Shown here: piece by piece, positions 33,036 through 43,335 of the stretch | Layout of the letters: the number at the start of each line of letters is the position of its first letter | Position numbering within the stretch: position 1 is the stretch's first letter | The notes under the pieces: generated by a model | What the model saw: the letters and a program-made list of their open reading frames with translations, nothing else | Databases searched by the model: none | Told to the model about the DNA's origin: nothing | Translations under genes and position numbers: made by a program | Origin: Ophioderma brevispina | Lineage: Eukaryota > Echinodermata > Ophiuroidea > Amphilepidida > Ophiodermatidae | Direction of reading: 5' to 3' | DNA length: 64,000 bases | Assembly: GCA_023653785.1 (NCBI GenBank) | Contig: JAMKCH010011736.1 | Location: forward strand, 1 to 64,000

Positions 33036-33740
33036 TTCCCGAATATTGAAGGTTGGGTAGTTCCGACACCCAATACCGTGTTCGTTATTTCGAATTTCAA
33101 AAGGTTCGCAATTCCAAATTTTGGTTCTTCGTGCACATAGACAATGAACATGATACTAATGAATACTTTTTTTTCCAGAACCGGTGATGACACGAAATAA
33201 TTATCACTATTAAATGGTATTTGTTTTCAATTTTAGGAAAAAACTAAATACAACAAAACAAATCCGTCACACCAAATTTTTCCTCTGTTTTTGGTGGTGA
33301 TGACACATCAATTGTTTTTGCACCACCTGACCCTAACCCGAACCCTACCCCTAACCCAAAACTAACCTTAACAACCCAATTCCCTTTAACCCTAACCCTA
33401 AAAACCATACCGTTTAAACTAAAACTTGATCTTATCATAAATTGCCTGCCTTCAAATCAAAGTTTTCTTTACAAAAATTTCGGAATAGCGAACCTTTTCT
33501 GAAATTCAAAGGAATAAGAACTGCAGTATTGGGTTGGAACAGCGAACTAGTTTTAGCTTATTCGGAATAACGAACCTTTTTTAAAATTCGATTGCGAACC
33601 CTTTAAGATTCGGAATAACGAACCACTTTTATATGTTGGGAAAAGCGAACCCTATTTTGGGAATAGCGAAACCGTTGGTGGTTTTGTTAAGGTTTCGGAA
33701 AAGCGAATGCTAAAACGCGTGTTCGAAACGAACCTCGGAA
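33036..33740. repeat. Foldback repeat with GGAATAACGAACC units and a telomere-like loop
   Basis: The left arm (33036-33130) on the minus strand aligns to 33470-33555 on the plus strand: AAAATTTGGAATTGCGAACC against AAAATTTCGGAATAGCGAAC, AAATTC, and GTATTGGGT followed by GGAAC. The right arm continues as a tandem series of CGGAATA(A/G)CGAACC units of about 40 bp to 33740. The loop (33330-33410) contains degenerate CCCTAA-type tracts (CCCTAACCC, AACCCTAACCCTA). It starts directly beside the right end of the Penelope-like element. Its class is unknown. Confidence 0.7.
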
Positions 33741-33744
33741 TAAA

Positions 33745-34350
33745 ACATAAACCTTTGAATATCACGAGGAGCCCATTTACTTACCTCGCTTGTATATATT
33801 TGTGGTAGAAAGGGGCGAATTAATGAAGAAATCCAGGTCCGTACGCGGGGGTGGGGGGCGCCCCCCCCCCCGTTCCACAAATTTTGGTGATGAGAGTTCA
33901 AAAGTCCCAAATGGACCTTTTTAGGGGGGTTAAGTCACTTTTACCCACAAGTTCACTTTTATTAACAAAGAGTCCATCCCGCCGCACCCCCTCCCTCCCA
34001 AAAAATCCTGCGTAGATCCGGCCTGCGGAAATCATTACCCTCAGTCTCGTCCGAGATATTGATTAGATGAACCGTCAGCCTAGGTTGATGCATTATGTAC
34101 AAATTAAAACTGTATTGTCTAATTTTTTCTGTATGTTGCAAAAGAAAACAAATTATACAGGCCAGTAGCCTATTGGGTCACGGGCATACAACATTTCCAC
34201 ATTATTCACAAACCAGAACCGCAAGTCGAATCAGTGCAAGCGTGAGAAAATACATTTCCTCACGATATCTCCTTCTATTGAACTAAAACCCCAAGGTATA
34301 TCCCCCTAAGGTCCCGAGACAATCTCCACACATCAAAAAAGCTCAAAAAA
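33745..34350. other. No recognisable feature apart from a G/C homopolymer patch
   Basis: A G-run beside a C-run at 33847-33871 could form a short hairpin. No gene is supported. Confidence 0.45.
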
Positions 34351-34359
34351 GGAAGCTTT

Positions 34360-34490
34360 GCGTTATTTTCTCTGTTATATCTAGGGTAATTAATTTCCCC
34401 TAAAACAAGGCAGGCGCCGCTCCGGATTTTTTTCAGTGCATTTAAATGCAGTTAACGGACGTTAGGAATATACTAGAATCACAAAAGAAG
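34360..34490 (+). repeat. Dispersed repeat family D, copy 3
   Basis: AATTTCCCCTAAAACAAGGC, GCCGCTCCGGATTTTTTTC, TGCAGTTAACGGACGTTAGG and AATATA. This is the best preserved of the three copies. It lies immediately beside the 3' end of the LINE at 34535. Confidence 0.75.
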
Positions 34491-34534
34491 TTATAGTTGG
34501 GACCTTTGAAACCGACCAAAAGTGGAGGCAAATC

Positions 34535-35825
34535 TATTTCATTTCAGATTTCAGATTTATTTTATTTTTCCATCTCAACAACAGCATAACAACCATACTA
34601 TGTTATATGAAAATAGACTAATCAATGGAGATGAGGATAACCATAAGAACGTAAGGCATGTGAATTATAGCACCCTGACAAGGTACAGTTATTGTGTTAC
34701 AAATTACTCAATTATAACAAAAATATTCTGATTACCTAATAAGTACGGGACAAAATCACTGAGCTAAAGCAACATATAAAACGAAAACAACTTAAACAAA
34801 ACACTCCAATCAAACGTAACCAGGCAAGAACGAAAGGTGCAGATGGACAGACCATACAACACAAAACTTTGACAGCTGTAATAGTTTTAAGGTGAATCTG
34901 CTGTACTGATCGATGATTTTATTTTGCAAGCTTTTTTTGAACGTAACAAAGGAGATGAAACCATTTAAAAAAACAGTTTATCATGTAAGGGAATTGCACA
35001 GCAATGCCCCTAGGGTTTTTATTGTGTTTCTGGCCAGAAAGTGTGTGAGTGGCTTGATATAAAATCACTTGCATGACGTGTGCTATAGTTGTTGTATTGT
35101 GCATTAACGGTGAAAAAGTTATGGTCTAATAAGTCCGGCGGTTAACATTTTATGGTGATATTGTTACATAAATGATGCTCGCTGGAGTAATTATTTCAAT
35201 GGATTTTTAAGTACCTATATATTTAATAGACAAGAGGGTCTGTGGGCAAGCCAAAGGAGTTTGTACAGGTTCTGATAAGCCTTTTTTGCATTCGGAGAAT
35301 TGAATCAAGATAGAGTTGTTTTTACTTCCCAATATATGATTGCGCCAATCAATGAGTAAGTGGGGAGAACAACTGTATGATATAAGTGTGTGGAGAGATC
35401 TGGGGGGTAAAGAAAGGAAGAACTTTGTCGAATAATTCCATTGTATTTGGCGATAATTTTTGACACATGAATTGGTGGGATTTCCAAGATAATACGTTTA
35501 TCTATCAAATTCCTAAAACGTCGTGGTGTGGAACCTTGGTATTTTCATTTATTAGAATTTTAATCTTCAGGTTTATAGTAGGTGCTGTTATGTTGTTTTT
35601 TTTAAAGATCATATAATTTGTTTTTCTTATATTGTGTGACATTTGTTTTTATTTGAACCATAGAGATTCCAGTGGAGTTCTCTTCGTTATTTTGATTCCA
35701 AGCATTTTGGATCTTCAATGAGAAAAGAAATATTGGTAGCATCGGCAAAATTTGAAGTGAAGATTTTTGGAGCAAGATTAGCGATAAGATTAGCGTCATC
35801 ATCTGACCTAAACCACGTTTCATAA
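34535..35825 (-). pseudogene. 5'-truncated non-LTR retrotransposon (LINE) reverse transcriptase
   Basis: Read on the minus strand. It opens with IFTSNFADATNISFLIEDP (35775-35715), the palm motif normally F/Y-A-D-D; here the second aspartate is alanine. Next come a WN-NN-type segment (35670-35600) and VSKIIAKYNGIIRQSS (about 35455-35410), then YPPDLSTHLYHTVVLPTYSL and IGAIIYWEV (35400-35318), the thumb-region block typical of non-LTR reverse transcriptases. The tail includes YNNYSTRHASDF (about 35095-35060) and a GH-AIPLHDK segment equivalent to the usual GP-W-NLP. The 3' end is AAAATAAATCTGAAATCTGA near 34560-34535, a short tail repeat. Stop codons and shifts are frequent, so it is dead. The clade is not resolved. 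Confidence 0.8.
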
Positions 35826-37425
35826 ACCCGTATACGTCGAAATGGTGTTCAAATGTAGAAACATAATTTGTGATATCTTTGCATGCTTATTTAACTACGA
35901 TGTTATGGTGAAAAAGTGAAAGTTTCCCATTTAACTAACTATCAACAGAGTTATGTTGGTGCTGTCGTAATACGCACACACATGAATCAGGTTATTGTCG
36001 ATGTTGCCAGTCATCATCTGTAGTTGAAGATGGGAAATTTTTTTAATTTAACATGCCCCTGTCATAACAACAAGGATGTAATCTATAATCAGACATAAAA
36101 TCGGACCAGTCAGACATTGTGCTGAAAGACAAACAGACGATTTACAGGTCAACGAATCCACTATAGACCAAAACAGATAACACATATACAAATATAATAG
36201 AATAAGGCAAAAGAAGGTTTAACACATTACAATCAAATGAAAAATAATTAACAAAAATGAATTTTGGGACGTGCCAATACTAACACCTAAATGAGGTTTA
36301 ACATCATTTCGTGACGTAACTTCAGAAAAATTTGGCAATATTATAGATATGAACAAAGTGTTCATACAATTTGACAACGTGTTCAAGTGTAGCATAATTT
36401 AGGTGGTTCCCCCTGACCCCCAACCCCCCCCCCTCCTCTTAACAGAGTGAAGCCAAGCGAGATAGTTTACTAATTAAATCATTAAAGTATAAATCTTGAA
36501 TTTTTATTTGCCTAAAAGATATTTACCTTGGAATAATTAAACCAATCCTGCCGCCGCGTTTTTTTTAATGGTGCCAAAGGTCCACATGAGGTCACAAAGG
36601 TCACATGAAGGTCACACATGTCACTCCACCCTACGGCGTCCGGTAAGTAACAAACCCATATCCGTTTTCTAAAATTGAAAAAGAGTTGGCAAATTGAAAC
36701 AAGCGTTTGAAAATTATCAACTGATAATACCGAAATGCCTTGGTGGGAAAAGGGATGCGCCCGTAGCGATTGCTTGTCTCACTTTTCCGTCTTTGCGGAG
36801 CCACGAAGTACCCGACAAAACGTTCAATTTCTCGCTAGTTCTTAGGTTCAGACCCAATTACGATACATCTTCCCAAAACCAAACATAGTAACGGACCCTC
36901 TGATGCAAACATCTCCATATAACCCCTTCGTTTTCCCCGAGATATGTGAGATATAGTTTTATTTGCATGCATTCCTCTAGTACGGACTGAACGTTATCTC
37001 TCGCGCAGTACTAATTTAGAATAATATCTTTCCGCAGTCTTTGACACGACTACACACTTCCGGACCGCCGTAACAACACCACCCCACCCCTCCTTCCACC
37101 ATTCTCATCGTAGCCGTTATCCGGAACCAGGGGGTTGGAGAATCAACCTATTTTCGGCGAAAGGTTTTCGCGTTTTTAACTTCGCTTTCCGTTCAAAATT
37201 TCGCATTCCCCTGATTTTATTTTTTTTTTCATTTAAAGATTTTGGGTATACCCCCCCCTCCTTGGATGATAATTTCATGTCCCCATTTGGCTCACAATAT
37301 TTCGGATTCCCTCAAATCCTCCACACATCCGGGTAGAAAACGACCTCTCCTTCACATGGTAAAAAAAGAAGGACGTGAACCAGTCTTGAAGAGTTTAAAG
37401 GGAATTGACACAACCGATGTGTGTG
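35826..37425. other. No recognisable gene
   Basis: Unique-looking sequence with a C-rich patch at 36410-36436. A short AAGGTCACATG repeat lies at 36578-36622 (three copies of a GGTCACA word), and there is a T-run at 37218-37230. None of the open frames is convincing. Confidence 0.45.
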
Positions 37426-37429
37426 TTTT

Positions 37430-38090
37430 CTGCTTTTTTCATTCAGTTGTGCCACATAAGCCATTGGAATAAACCCCTCATCCGGAGTTGGTTTATTATA
37501 AAATTACTTACTTGAATTTACTCAAATCAACTGTTTTTAGATTAGGCTTATTCATTCCATGTAGGGTTTAAAGTGTTACAGGCACATTGCCATCAAATAA
37601 AAAAAAAAACCCTCAAAATAGCTGATTTGATAGATTGGAACTTAATGGCCTTAGCATTAACATAGTTTTCTTTAATTTAAAGAATATTATTATTACTTTA
37701 TAATAGCCACCAAGGGTCCGAGTTTCAATTTGGAAGTCAGTCGGTCACAGTATGGGCCTAGTTTTTCACGTCAGTAGTGTGGTCCATTTCTATCTAGTCT
37801 TTTTTCCCTTCGTTTTCAGTCAAAAGAGCTTGGGTTTTTAATAATTTAAATTATCTACCCTACTAAACAGAGGAACTGTGAAGGCAATTATAACATAACT
37901 CCTAAAATTTAATACTAAGGAAAGTGTGGGAAAACATTTTACAATAGCTTTATAAACACCAAAGAATATATAATAGCCCATAGACGGGTCCTAGTTTTTC
38001 AATTCGAAGTCAGTGTTCCTATCTAACATTTCCCCTTCCTTTTCAGTCAAAGATCTCGGGTTTTCATAGTTAATTTATATCCACAATCAA
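37430..38090 (+). repeat. Locally duplicated segments (two repeats)
   Basis: AGTCAG..., TTTCA..TTTTCAGTCAAA, GGGTTTT, TTTAAATTAT and a (G)GGTCC(G/T)AGTTT lead-in occur at about 37710-37860 and 37980-38085. A second pair, CACTGGAATAAA, CATCCGGAGT and GGTTT(A/T)T followed by AACTGTTTTAG, occurs at about 37462-37550 and 38562-38640. These are old local duplications of unknown origin. Confidence 0.55.
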
Positions 38091-38649
38091 TCTAAGAACC
38101 TTAGGCATTACACATAAATAAAATAAATATAATCCCTGACATTTATAATAGCGCAAAAACCATTCAAAATTGCACTAAGGCGCTTTTTGACCCAAAGCAA
38201 AGCAAAAGTTACAACACGATGAAAAATATGCAGATTGCAAAAGTGCAGATGTAGTAAACCAACACACAATGCACAATGCTAAAGTCACTGCTTATATGCA
38301 CTTTGGAAAAGATGATGTTTTCACAGTTCCTGAAAATCTCAACGTTCCATCCAGCACTTCTACTGTAAACTTCAGGAGTCTGTTCCAGATTCGTGGTTCA
38401 TAACGAAGAATGACTAAATCTGCAAAAGTTATGTGCGGTGTTCTGGGTTCAGTAATCAGAAGCCCTGACCATTCTAAGGCCATTCCAGGGAAATTTACCA
38501 CAATGTGCATTTTTCGCAACCATGTGAATTTTTCCTTTTGCGTGTTCATCTGACCCCTAAACCACTGGAATAAAACCATCCGGAGTGGTTTTTATATTAA
38601 TTACAATGTACACAAATAATTTAACAAACTGTTTTAGGATTATTTTATT

Positions 38650-39945
38650 TTAGGTGAGGAATCAATACGTGTAAAAAGCAATACAAACATGGCAAAACCC
38701 AAGAACCGCAATTTTGGACAAAAATGATGGCGGCCTTTCAAGCCAAGTGCCAGTGTCACTTTTTTAACACATGAAAAACGCGAACATGGAAAACAAACTT
38801 CAGGTTGAGGTGCGCCTATTGGCAAAATAACGGCCCTCCTATTACAAAATCATTTACATTCGGAATAAGCGTCCCAATCGAATGACATACATGTAATGTT
38901 ATCTGACAAGTGGCGCTATTTGGTGATCCGCTTACATGACGACCTCATACCGAGATCCAAAAATACTTACTTATACCTAGTACCTTGTAATGAATCTATT
39001 CGCTATACATTTTAACAGATTATCATAAATTAGGGGTTCATTAACTAGATTTGGGTATGAACGCTTGGTTATATTAATGCCCAATGGCTTGCCCTTCATG
39101 TATACCGTACTTTTGCTAACTATTAACTTAAATACAAAAATAAATCATTAAATATCAAATCAGTCTCAAATTTGCATGATTTTTTTTCATACCACTTTTC
39201 CGATTCGTTTCGTTTCGTTTCGGAGTTCGTCACGGCAGCCATGCATAAACGGAGTTGTTTATACATGGCACGTGACCGTATTGAACATCGCTACGCCGTT
39301 ACAAATACACAACTACCAATTTGACGAGTAAACACACATATTCCAAATTGTTCGCAACTGAACCGGTCAAGGGGAATCATTACTTTTGACAAGGATTGGC
39401 CAACATCAGTTACGTGATTTTAATCACAAAATAGGAAATACAGTCTTGGCCGCATATATTATTGAAAAATGTTATTCCATTAATGCCAACGAACGGGTCG
39501 AAATCCTAAAGGATCAAAGAAAGTTAGCTTGGTTGTCGGTGTCATGCGAGTTGGCGCCTACTTCAAGTTATGTGGCAAAATTGAATTTTTCAGAGTTTTT
39601 ATGTTTAAAGACCTCACACAGAACATATTAAAAAACTTTTGTCAACATACCGTACATGTCAAATTGTCAATGACGTATTGTTCGTGCTTATGGGGCACCA
39701 TTTAGGCGGTTGACAGGGGGCCAAGAATCCCAAATTTAGTGGCTATCGCCATTGGTTTACCCGTAAAAGCGAAATCTGAACAAAATCTGATCTTTTATTA
39801 TTTCTGCATCTAGGCCTTATTTATGTCTCGCCTGAAAATTTGATTCGGCAGGACTCACTTTTCGTGTGTCTTTTTTGTCTGTCCTTGTCCGTCTGTCTTC
39901 TGTCCCGCTGTCTTGTTCACTGCTGTGTACTATTTATCTGAAGTG
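38650..39945. other. No recognisable feature
   Basis: Unique-looking. GTTTCGTTTCGTTTCGG at 39206-39222 is a short repeat of about 6 bp. Open frames under 82 codons match nothing that I know. Confidence 0.45.
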
Positions 39946-39949
39946 TCCG

Positions 39950-40995
39950 AACGGCTACAAGGATGTAACTTGGTGGAAAGAAGCTGGGCTGATGATCTCG
40001 ACCTGATAGAATTGTTTGGGTGCGTCAAATATGCTACTTAGGTCTCTAATTTGCATAATCTACGGCACCCAGCAAGGCAAGGCTTTTGTACAAATTTCTC
40101 GGCGCAAACTTGGATGGCCTGCGTCTTCGTGGGACGGTTGGGGGGGTGTGGTGGCAGCGTTGTTGTTGGGCGAATAACGACCTCGTCTTGAAACTGTCTC
40201 AATGGGGCCGACTCAACGACACCCTAGTGTGTTATATGCTCGAACTGTTCGTGCAGCTAATTAACTTGACTCGTAATGCGTCGTCCGGGCTGCGAGCTGC
40301 TGGGCCGCGGCATCCCTCGTGCGCACTGTGTGTGCAGCTGTAAACCAGCGGAAAGGACACTCTTGAGAACAATCGGAGACGCGCAAAATTCCCCTCGCTG
40401 TAACGAAAGCCTATCATGTGCGCATCTTTTTTTTGCAATTTGAAAGTATGTGAATATATGTGGCTTAAGTATGCAAAAGAGCTCGGTAACATCGGATAGC
40501 AAAGATCCTTCGCTACCGATGAAAGACTACTATGCTTACAATCTTTTGTGTGAATCAAAATGGCGCACAAGTGGCTTTTGGGGGGCCGTAAATATGCTAA
40601 TTAATTTCTAATTTGCCAAATTTAGAAAAAGTGCGTGCGTACCAGTTATCTAAGTTCCGTAAGGCTATAATGATGTAAACTTGGTGTAAGGAAGCGTTTG
40701 AGAGTTCTCAATCTGATTAGATTTTTGGGCGTACTGGGCAAATTAGGTACGCAAATGAGCTAATCAATCGTGCAAAATCAGCGTAATTTCTATATTTTTT
40801 TAAACGGTTACATCTGATACACAAATCCCTTCCTGCTAAAGCCTATTCATGGTGCGCAGCTTTAAAATTGCCATTTGAAAGTATTTGATATATACGGCAT
40901 ATGTATGCAAATGAGCTTCTTAAATATACATAATTGCTGTGTCATTGACACGTACTCGGATATGCAAAATCCCTTCACTACATAAAGTCCTTCAC
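39950..40995 (+). repeat. Degenerate long-unit duplication
   Basis: AAGGATGTAACTTGGTG, AAGAAGC, GATGATCTC.ACCTGATAGA and TTGGGTGCGT (39958-40030) recur as ATGATGTAAACTTGGTG, AAGGAAGC, CAATCTGATTAGA and GGGCGTACTGGGC (40668-40740). GCAATTTGAAAGTATGTGA, TATATG.GGCTTAAGTATGC and AAAGAGCTC (40433-40490) recur at 40868-40920. ATGCTAATT-type text appears a third time near 40592. The more GC-rich middle (40080-40345) has an 85-codon frame that I do not recognise. Confidence 0.55.
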
Positions 40996-41025
40996 TACAT
41001 AAAAAAAGGAAACTAGTCTGCCATT

Positions 41026-41168
41026 CATCCCCCTTCGCAACACACACCGCAACACCCACCCCTCCCAACACCCCCAACACAACACCCCCTCCCCACACCC
41101 CTCAACAAACCCACCACCCTCCCCACCACCCCGCAACACCCACTCCCTCCCTCAACACCTTCAACACG
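41026..41168 (-). repeat. C-rich end of the G-rich array (inverted part)
   Basis: CGCAACACCCACC, CCCAACACC and CTCAACACC words are the reverse complement of the GGTGTTGCGGGTGTTGGGG units that follow. The strand asymmetry flips at about 41168-41175. Confidence 0.85.
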
Positions 41169-41514
41169 CGGTTTTTGGGAGGGGTGGGGTGTTTGCGGGG
41201 TGTTGGGGAGGGGGTGTTGCAGGGTGGTTTTTGGGGAGGGGTGTTGCGTGGGTGATTGGGGAGGGGGTGAGGGTGGTGGCGGAGGGGATGATGTTGCCGG
41301 GTGTTGGGGGGGGGTGGGGTGTTGCGGGTGTTGGGAAGGAGTGGTGTGTTGCAGGGTGTTTGGGGGTGGGGTTTGCAGGGGGTTGGGGAGGGGGGGTGTT
41401 ACGACGGGGAAGTTTGGGGAGTGGGGTGGGTGATGTGGGGTGTTGGGGGGAGAGGGTGGGTGGCTCGGTGTGTTTGGGAGGGGTGAGGTGTTTAGCAAAG
41501 AGGGGTGGGGTGTT

Positions 41515-41602
41515 GGGATCAGGCTTCTGCAATCCGCCACTGTATCTGCTTGCACAATTTTTTGGGAACACCCTGTAACTCATACTTGCAATTCTGGTGG
41601 CT
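41515..41602 (+). repeat. Array spacer 1, resembling a transposon end
   Basis: TCTGCAATCCGCCACTGTAT, CTGCTTGCACAATTTTTTGG and GAACACCCTGTA, then CTCATACTTGCAATTCTGG and TGGCTGCTCTTGG. The segment CTTGCACAATTTTTTGGGAA is nearly identical to the right end of the TIR element at 51016-51922 (CTTGCACAATTTTTGTGGAC). Confidence 0.8.
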
Positions 41603-43061
41603 GCTCTTGGGGGTTGTTGTGGGGTGTTTTGAGGAGGGGGTGTTGCGGTGTTGGTGGAGGGGGTGGGTGTTGCGGGTATGTGTTGGGAAGGGGGATGGGG
41701 TTTGTGTTGTTTTTGGGGAGGGTGTAGGGTGGTAAGGGGTGTTGCGTGGTTGTTGGGAGGGATGGGTGTTTGCGGCTGCGGCGGGGTGTTGGGGAGGGGT
41801 TTGAGGGTTGCGGGAAGTTGGTTTGTGTTTGTGAGTTGTTTGGAAGGGGTATGGGGTGTTTGCTGATGGGGTGCGGTGTTGCGGGGTGTTTGGGAGGGAT
41901 TGGAGTGTTGAGGGTGTTAAGGAGGTGGTGTGGTGTTGAGGGGTGTTGGGAGAGGGTGGTTGTTTTCGGGGTGTTGGGATGGGTGGGTGTTTCGGTCGGG
42001 TGTTGGGGAGGGTGGGGTGTTGTGTGTGGTTGGGGAGGAGGTGGGTGGTTGCTGGGTGTTGGAGAAGGGGGTGTGTGTTGCTGGTGGTTGGGGAGGGGTG
42101 GGATGTTGCGGGTAGTTGGATAAGGTGGTGGGTGTTTTGTTTTGGTTTTGGGAGGGTTTGGGTGTGCAGGGTGTTGGGGAGGGGGTATGGTGTTGCATTG
42201 GTTGGGGAGTGTGGGGGTGTTTGCAGGTGTTGGGGAGGCGAGTGTGGGGTGTTCGGGGTGTTGGGGAGGGAGTGGGGTTTTCGAGGTGTTTCTGGAGGAT
42301 GTGGGTTGTGTGGGGGTTTTGTGGGGGGTGTTGGAGAGGGGTGGGGTTGTTGCGGTGTTGTTGGGAAGTTTGGGTGGCGGGTTGCAGGGTGTTGGGGAGG
42401 GGGAGGGTGTTGCGGGTGTTTGGGAGTGGGGTGGGGTGTTGCGGGTGTTGGGGAGGGATTTTGCGGGGTGTTGGGGGAGGGGGTCGTTGGGGGGCGGGCG
42501 GTGTTGGGGAGGGTGTTGTGGGTGTTGGGGGAGGGTGAGGTGTTGCGGGTGTTGCGGGTGATGGGAGGGGGTGGGGTTTTGCGGAGGTTGAGGGAGGGGT
42601 TGGTTGTTGCGCGGGTGTTGGAGGGTGTGTTGGTCGGGTGTTGGGGAGGGGTGGGAATTTTGCGGGGTGTTGGGGCGGGGTGGGATGTTCGGGTTGTTGC
42701 ATGGTGTTTGGGGGTGGGGTGTTGCAGGGGTGTTGGGGTTGGGTGGTTGGCAGGTGGTTTTGGAGGGTGGGGTGTTACGGAGAGTTGGGAGGGGGTGGGG
42801 TCGTGGGGGGGTTGAGGAGAGGGTGGTGTGTTTCGGGTTTTGGGGGAGGGGGTGGGCTGTTGCGGGGGTTGGGGAGGGAGTTGGGTATTGCGGGTGTGTT
42901 GCAGGTGGTTGGTGTGGGGTGTTCAGGTTTTGGGTTGGGTGTTGCAGGTTTTGTGGAGGGGTGTGGTGGTACGGGGGAGTTGGAGGGTGGTTGATGTTGG
43001 TGTTGAGGAAGGTGGTGTGTTCGGGTGTTGGGGAGGGGTGAGGTGTTCTAATAGGGTGGGG

Positions 43062-43180
43062 TGTTGGGGACAGGAATATCTGCAATCCTCCACTGTATCG
43101 CTTGCACAACTTTTTTAAAAAAAAGGAACCCCTGTAAAACTCATACAGTTTGCAATTCCTTGTGTGCTGCTCTGGTGTTT
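43062..43180 (+). repeat. Array spacer 2
   Basis: Same module: ATCTGCAATCCTCCACTGTA, CGCTTGCACAACTTTTTT, CCCTGTAAAACTCATACAG and TTTGCAATTCC. An A-run replaces the GGGAACA part. Confidence 0.8.
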
Positions 43181-43239
43181 TGTGGGTTTGGATAGAGGGG
43201 GTGTTGTGGTGTGGTGTTGGGGAGGGGTAGGGTGTTGGG

Positions 43240-43335
43240 GAGCAGGAATCTGCAATCCTCCACTGTATCCGCTTGCACACTTTTTTAGGGAACACCCTGT
43301 ACTCATACAGTTGCAATCTGTGGCTGCTCTGTTTG
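43240..43335 (+). repeat. Array spacer 3
   Basis: Same module: ATCTGCAATCCTCCACTGTA, CCGCTTGCACACTTTTTTAG, GGAACACCCTGTACTCATAC, AGTTGCAATCTG and TGGCTGCTCTG. This copy is closest to the consensus. Confidence 0.85.

Larger units (their letters stand above)
31000..33040 (+). mobile_element. Penelope-like retroelement with an inverted 3' copy
   Basis: The central part encodes a Penelope-type reverse transcriptase, followed by a segment resembling the C-terminal GIY-YIG-type endonuclease region of these elements. About 700 bp of the 3' end (32330-33035) is present a second time, inverted, at 31005-31740, so the element is bounded by inverted copies of its own tail. This resembles the complex inverted or tandem terminal repeats known from Penelope-like elements (PLEs). 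Each arm carries a hammerhead ribozyme core. The outermost shared text is ATTAGATTATA followed by CCCCTGT. The 5' part of the reverse transcriptase is missing, and frameshifts interrupt the rest. Confidence 0.85.

Noticed and set aside
41580..43316. 578-codon proline-, threonine- and histidine-rich open frame on the minus strand
   Set aside because: It is the translation of the C-rich strand of the 25-bp minisatellite, which rarely contains stop codons. Neighbouring frames on both strands are open for the same reason.
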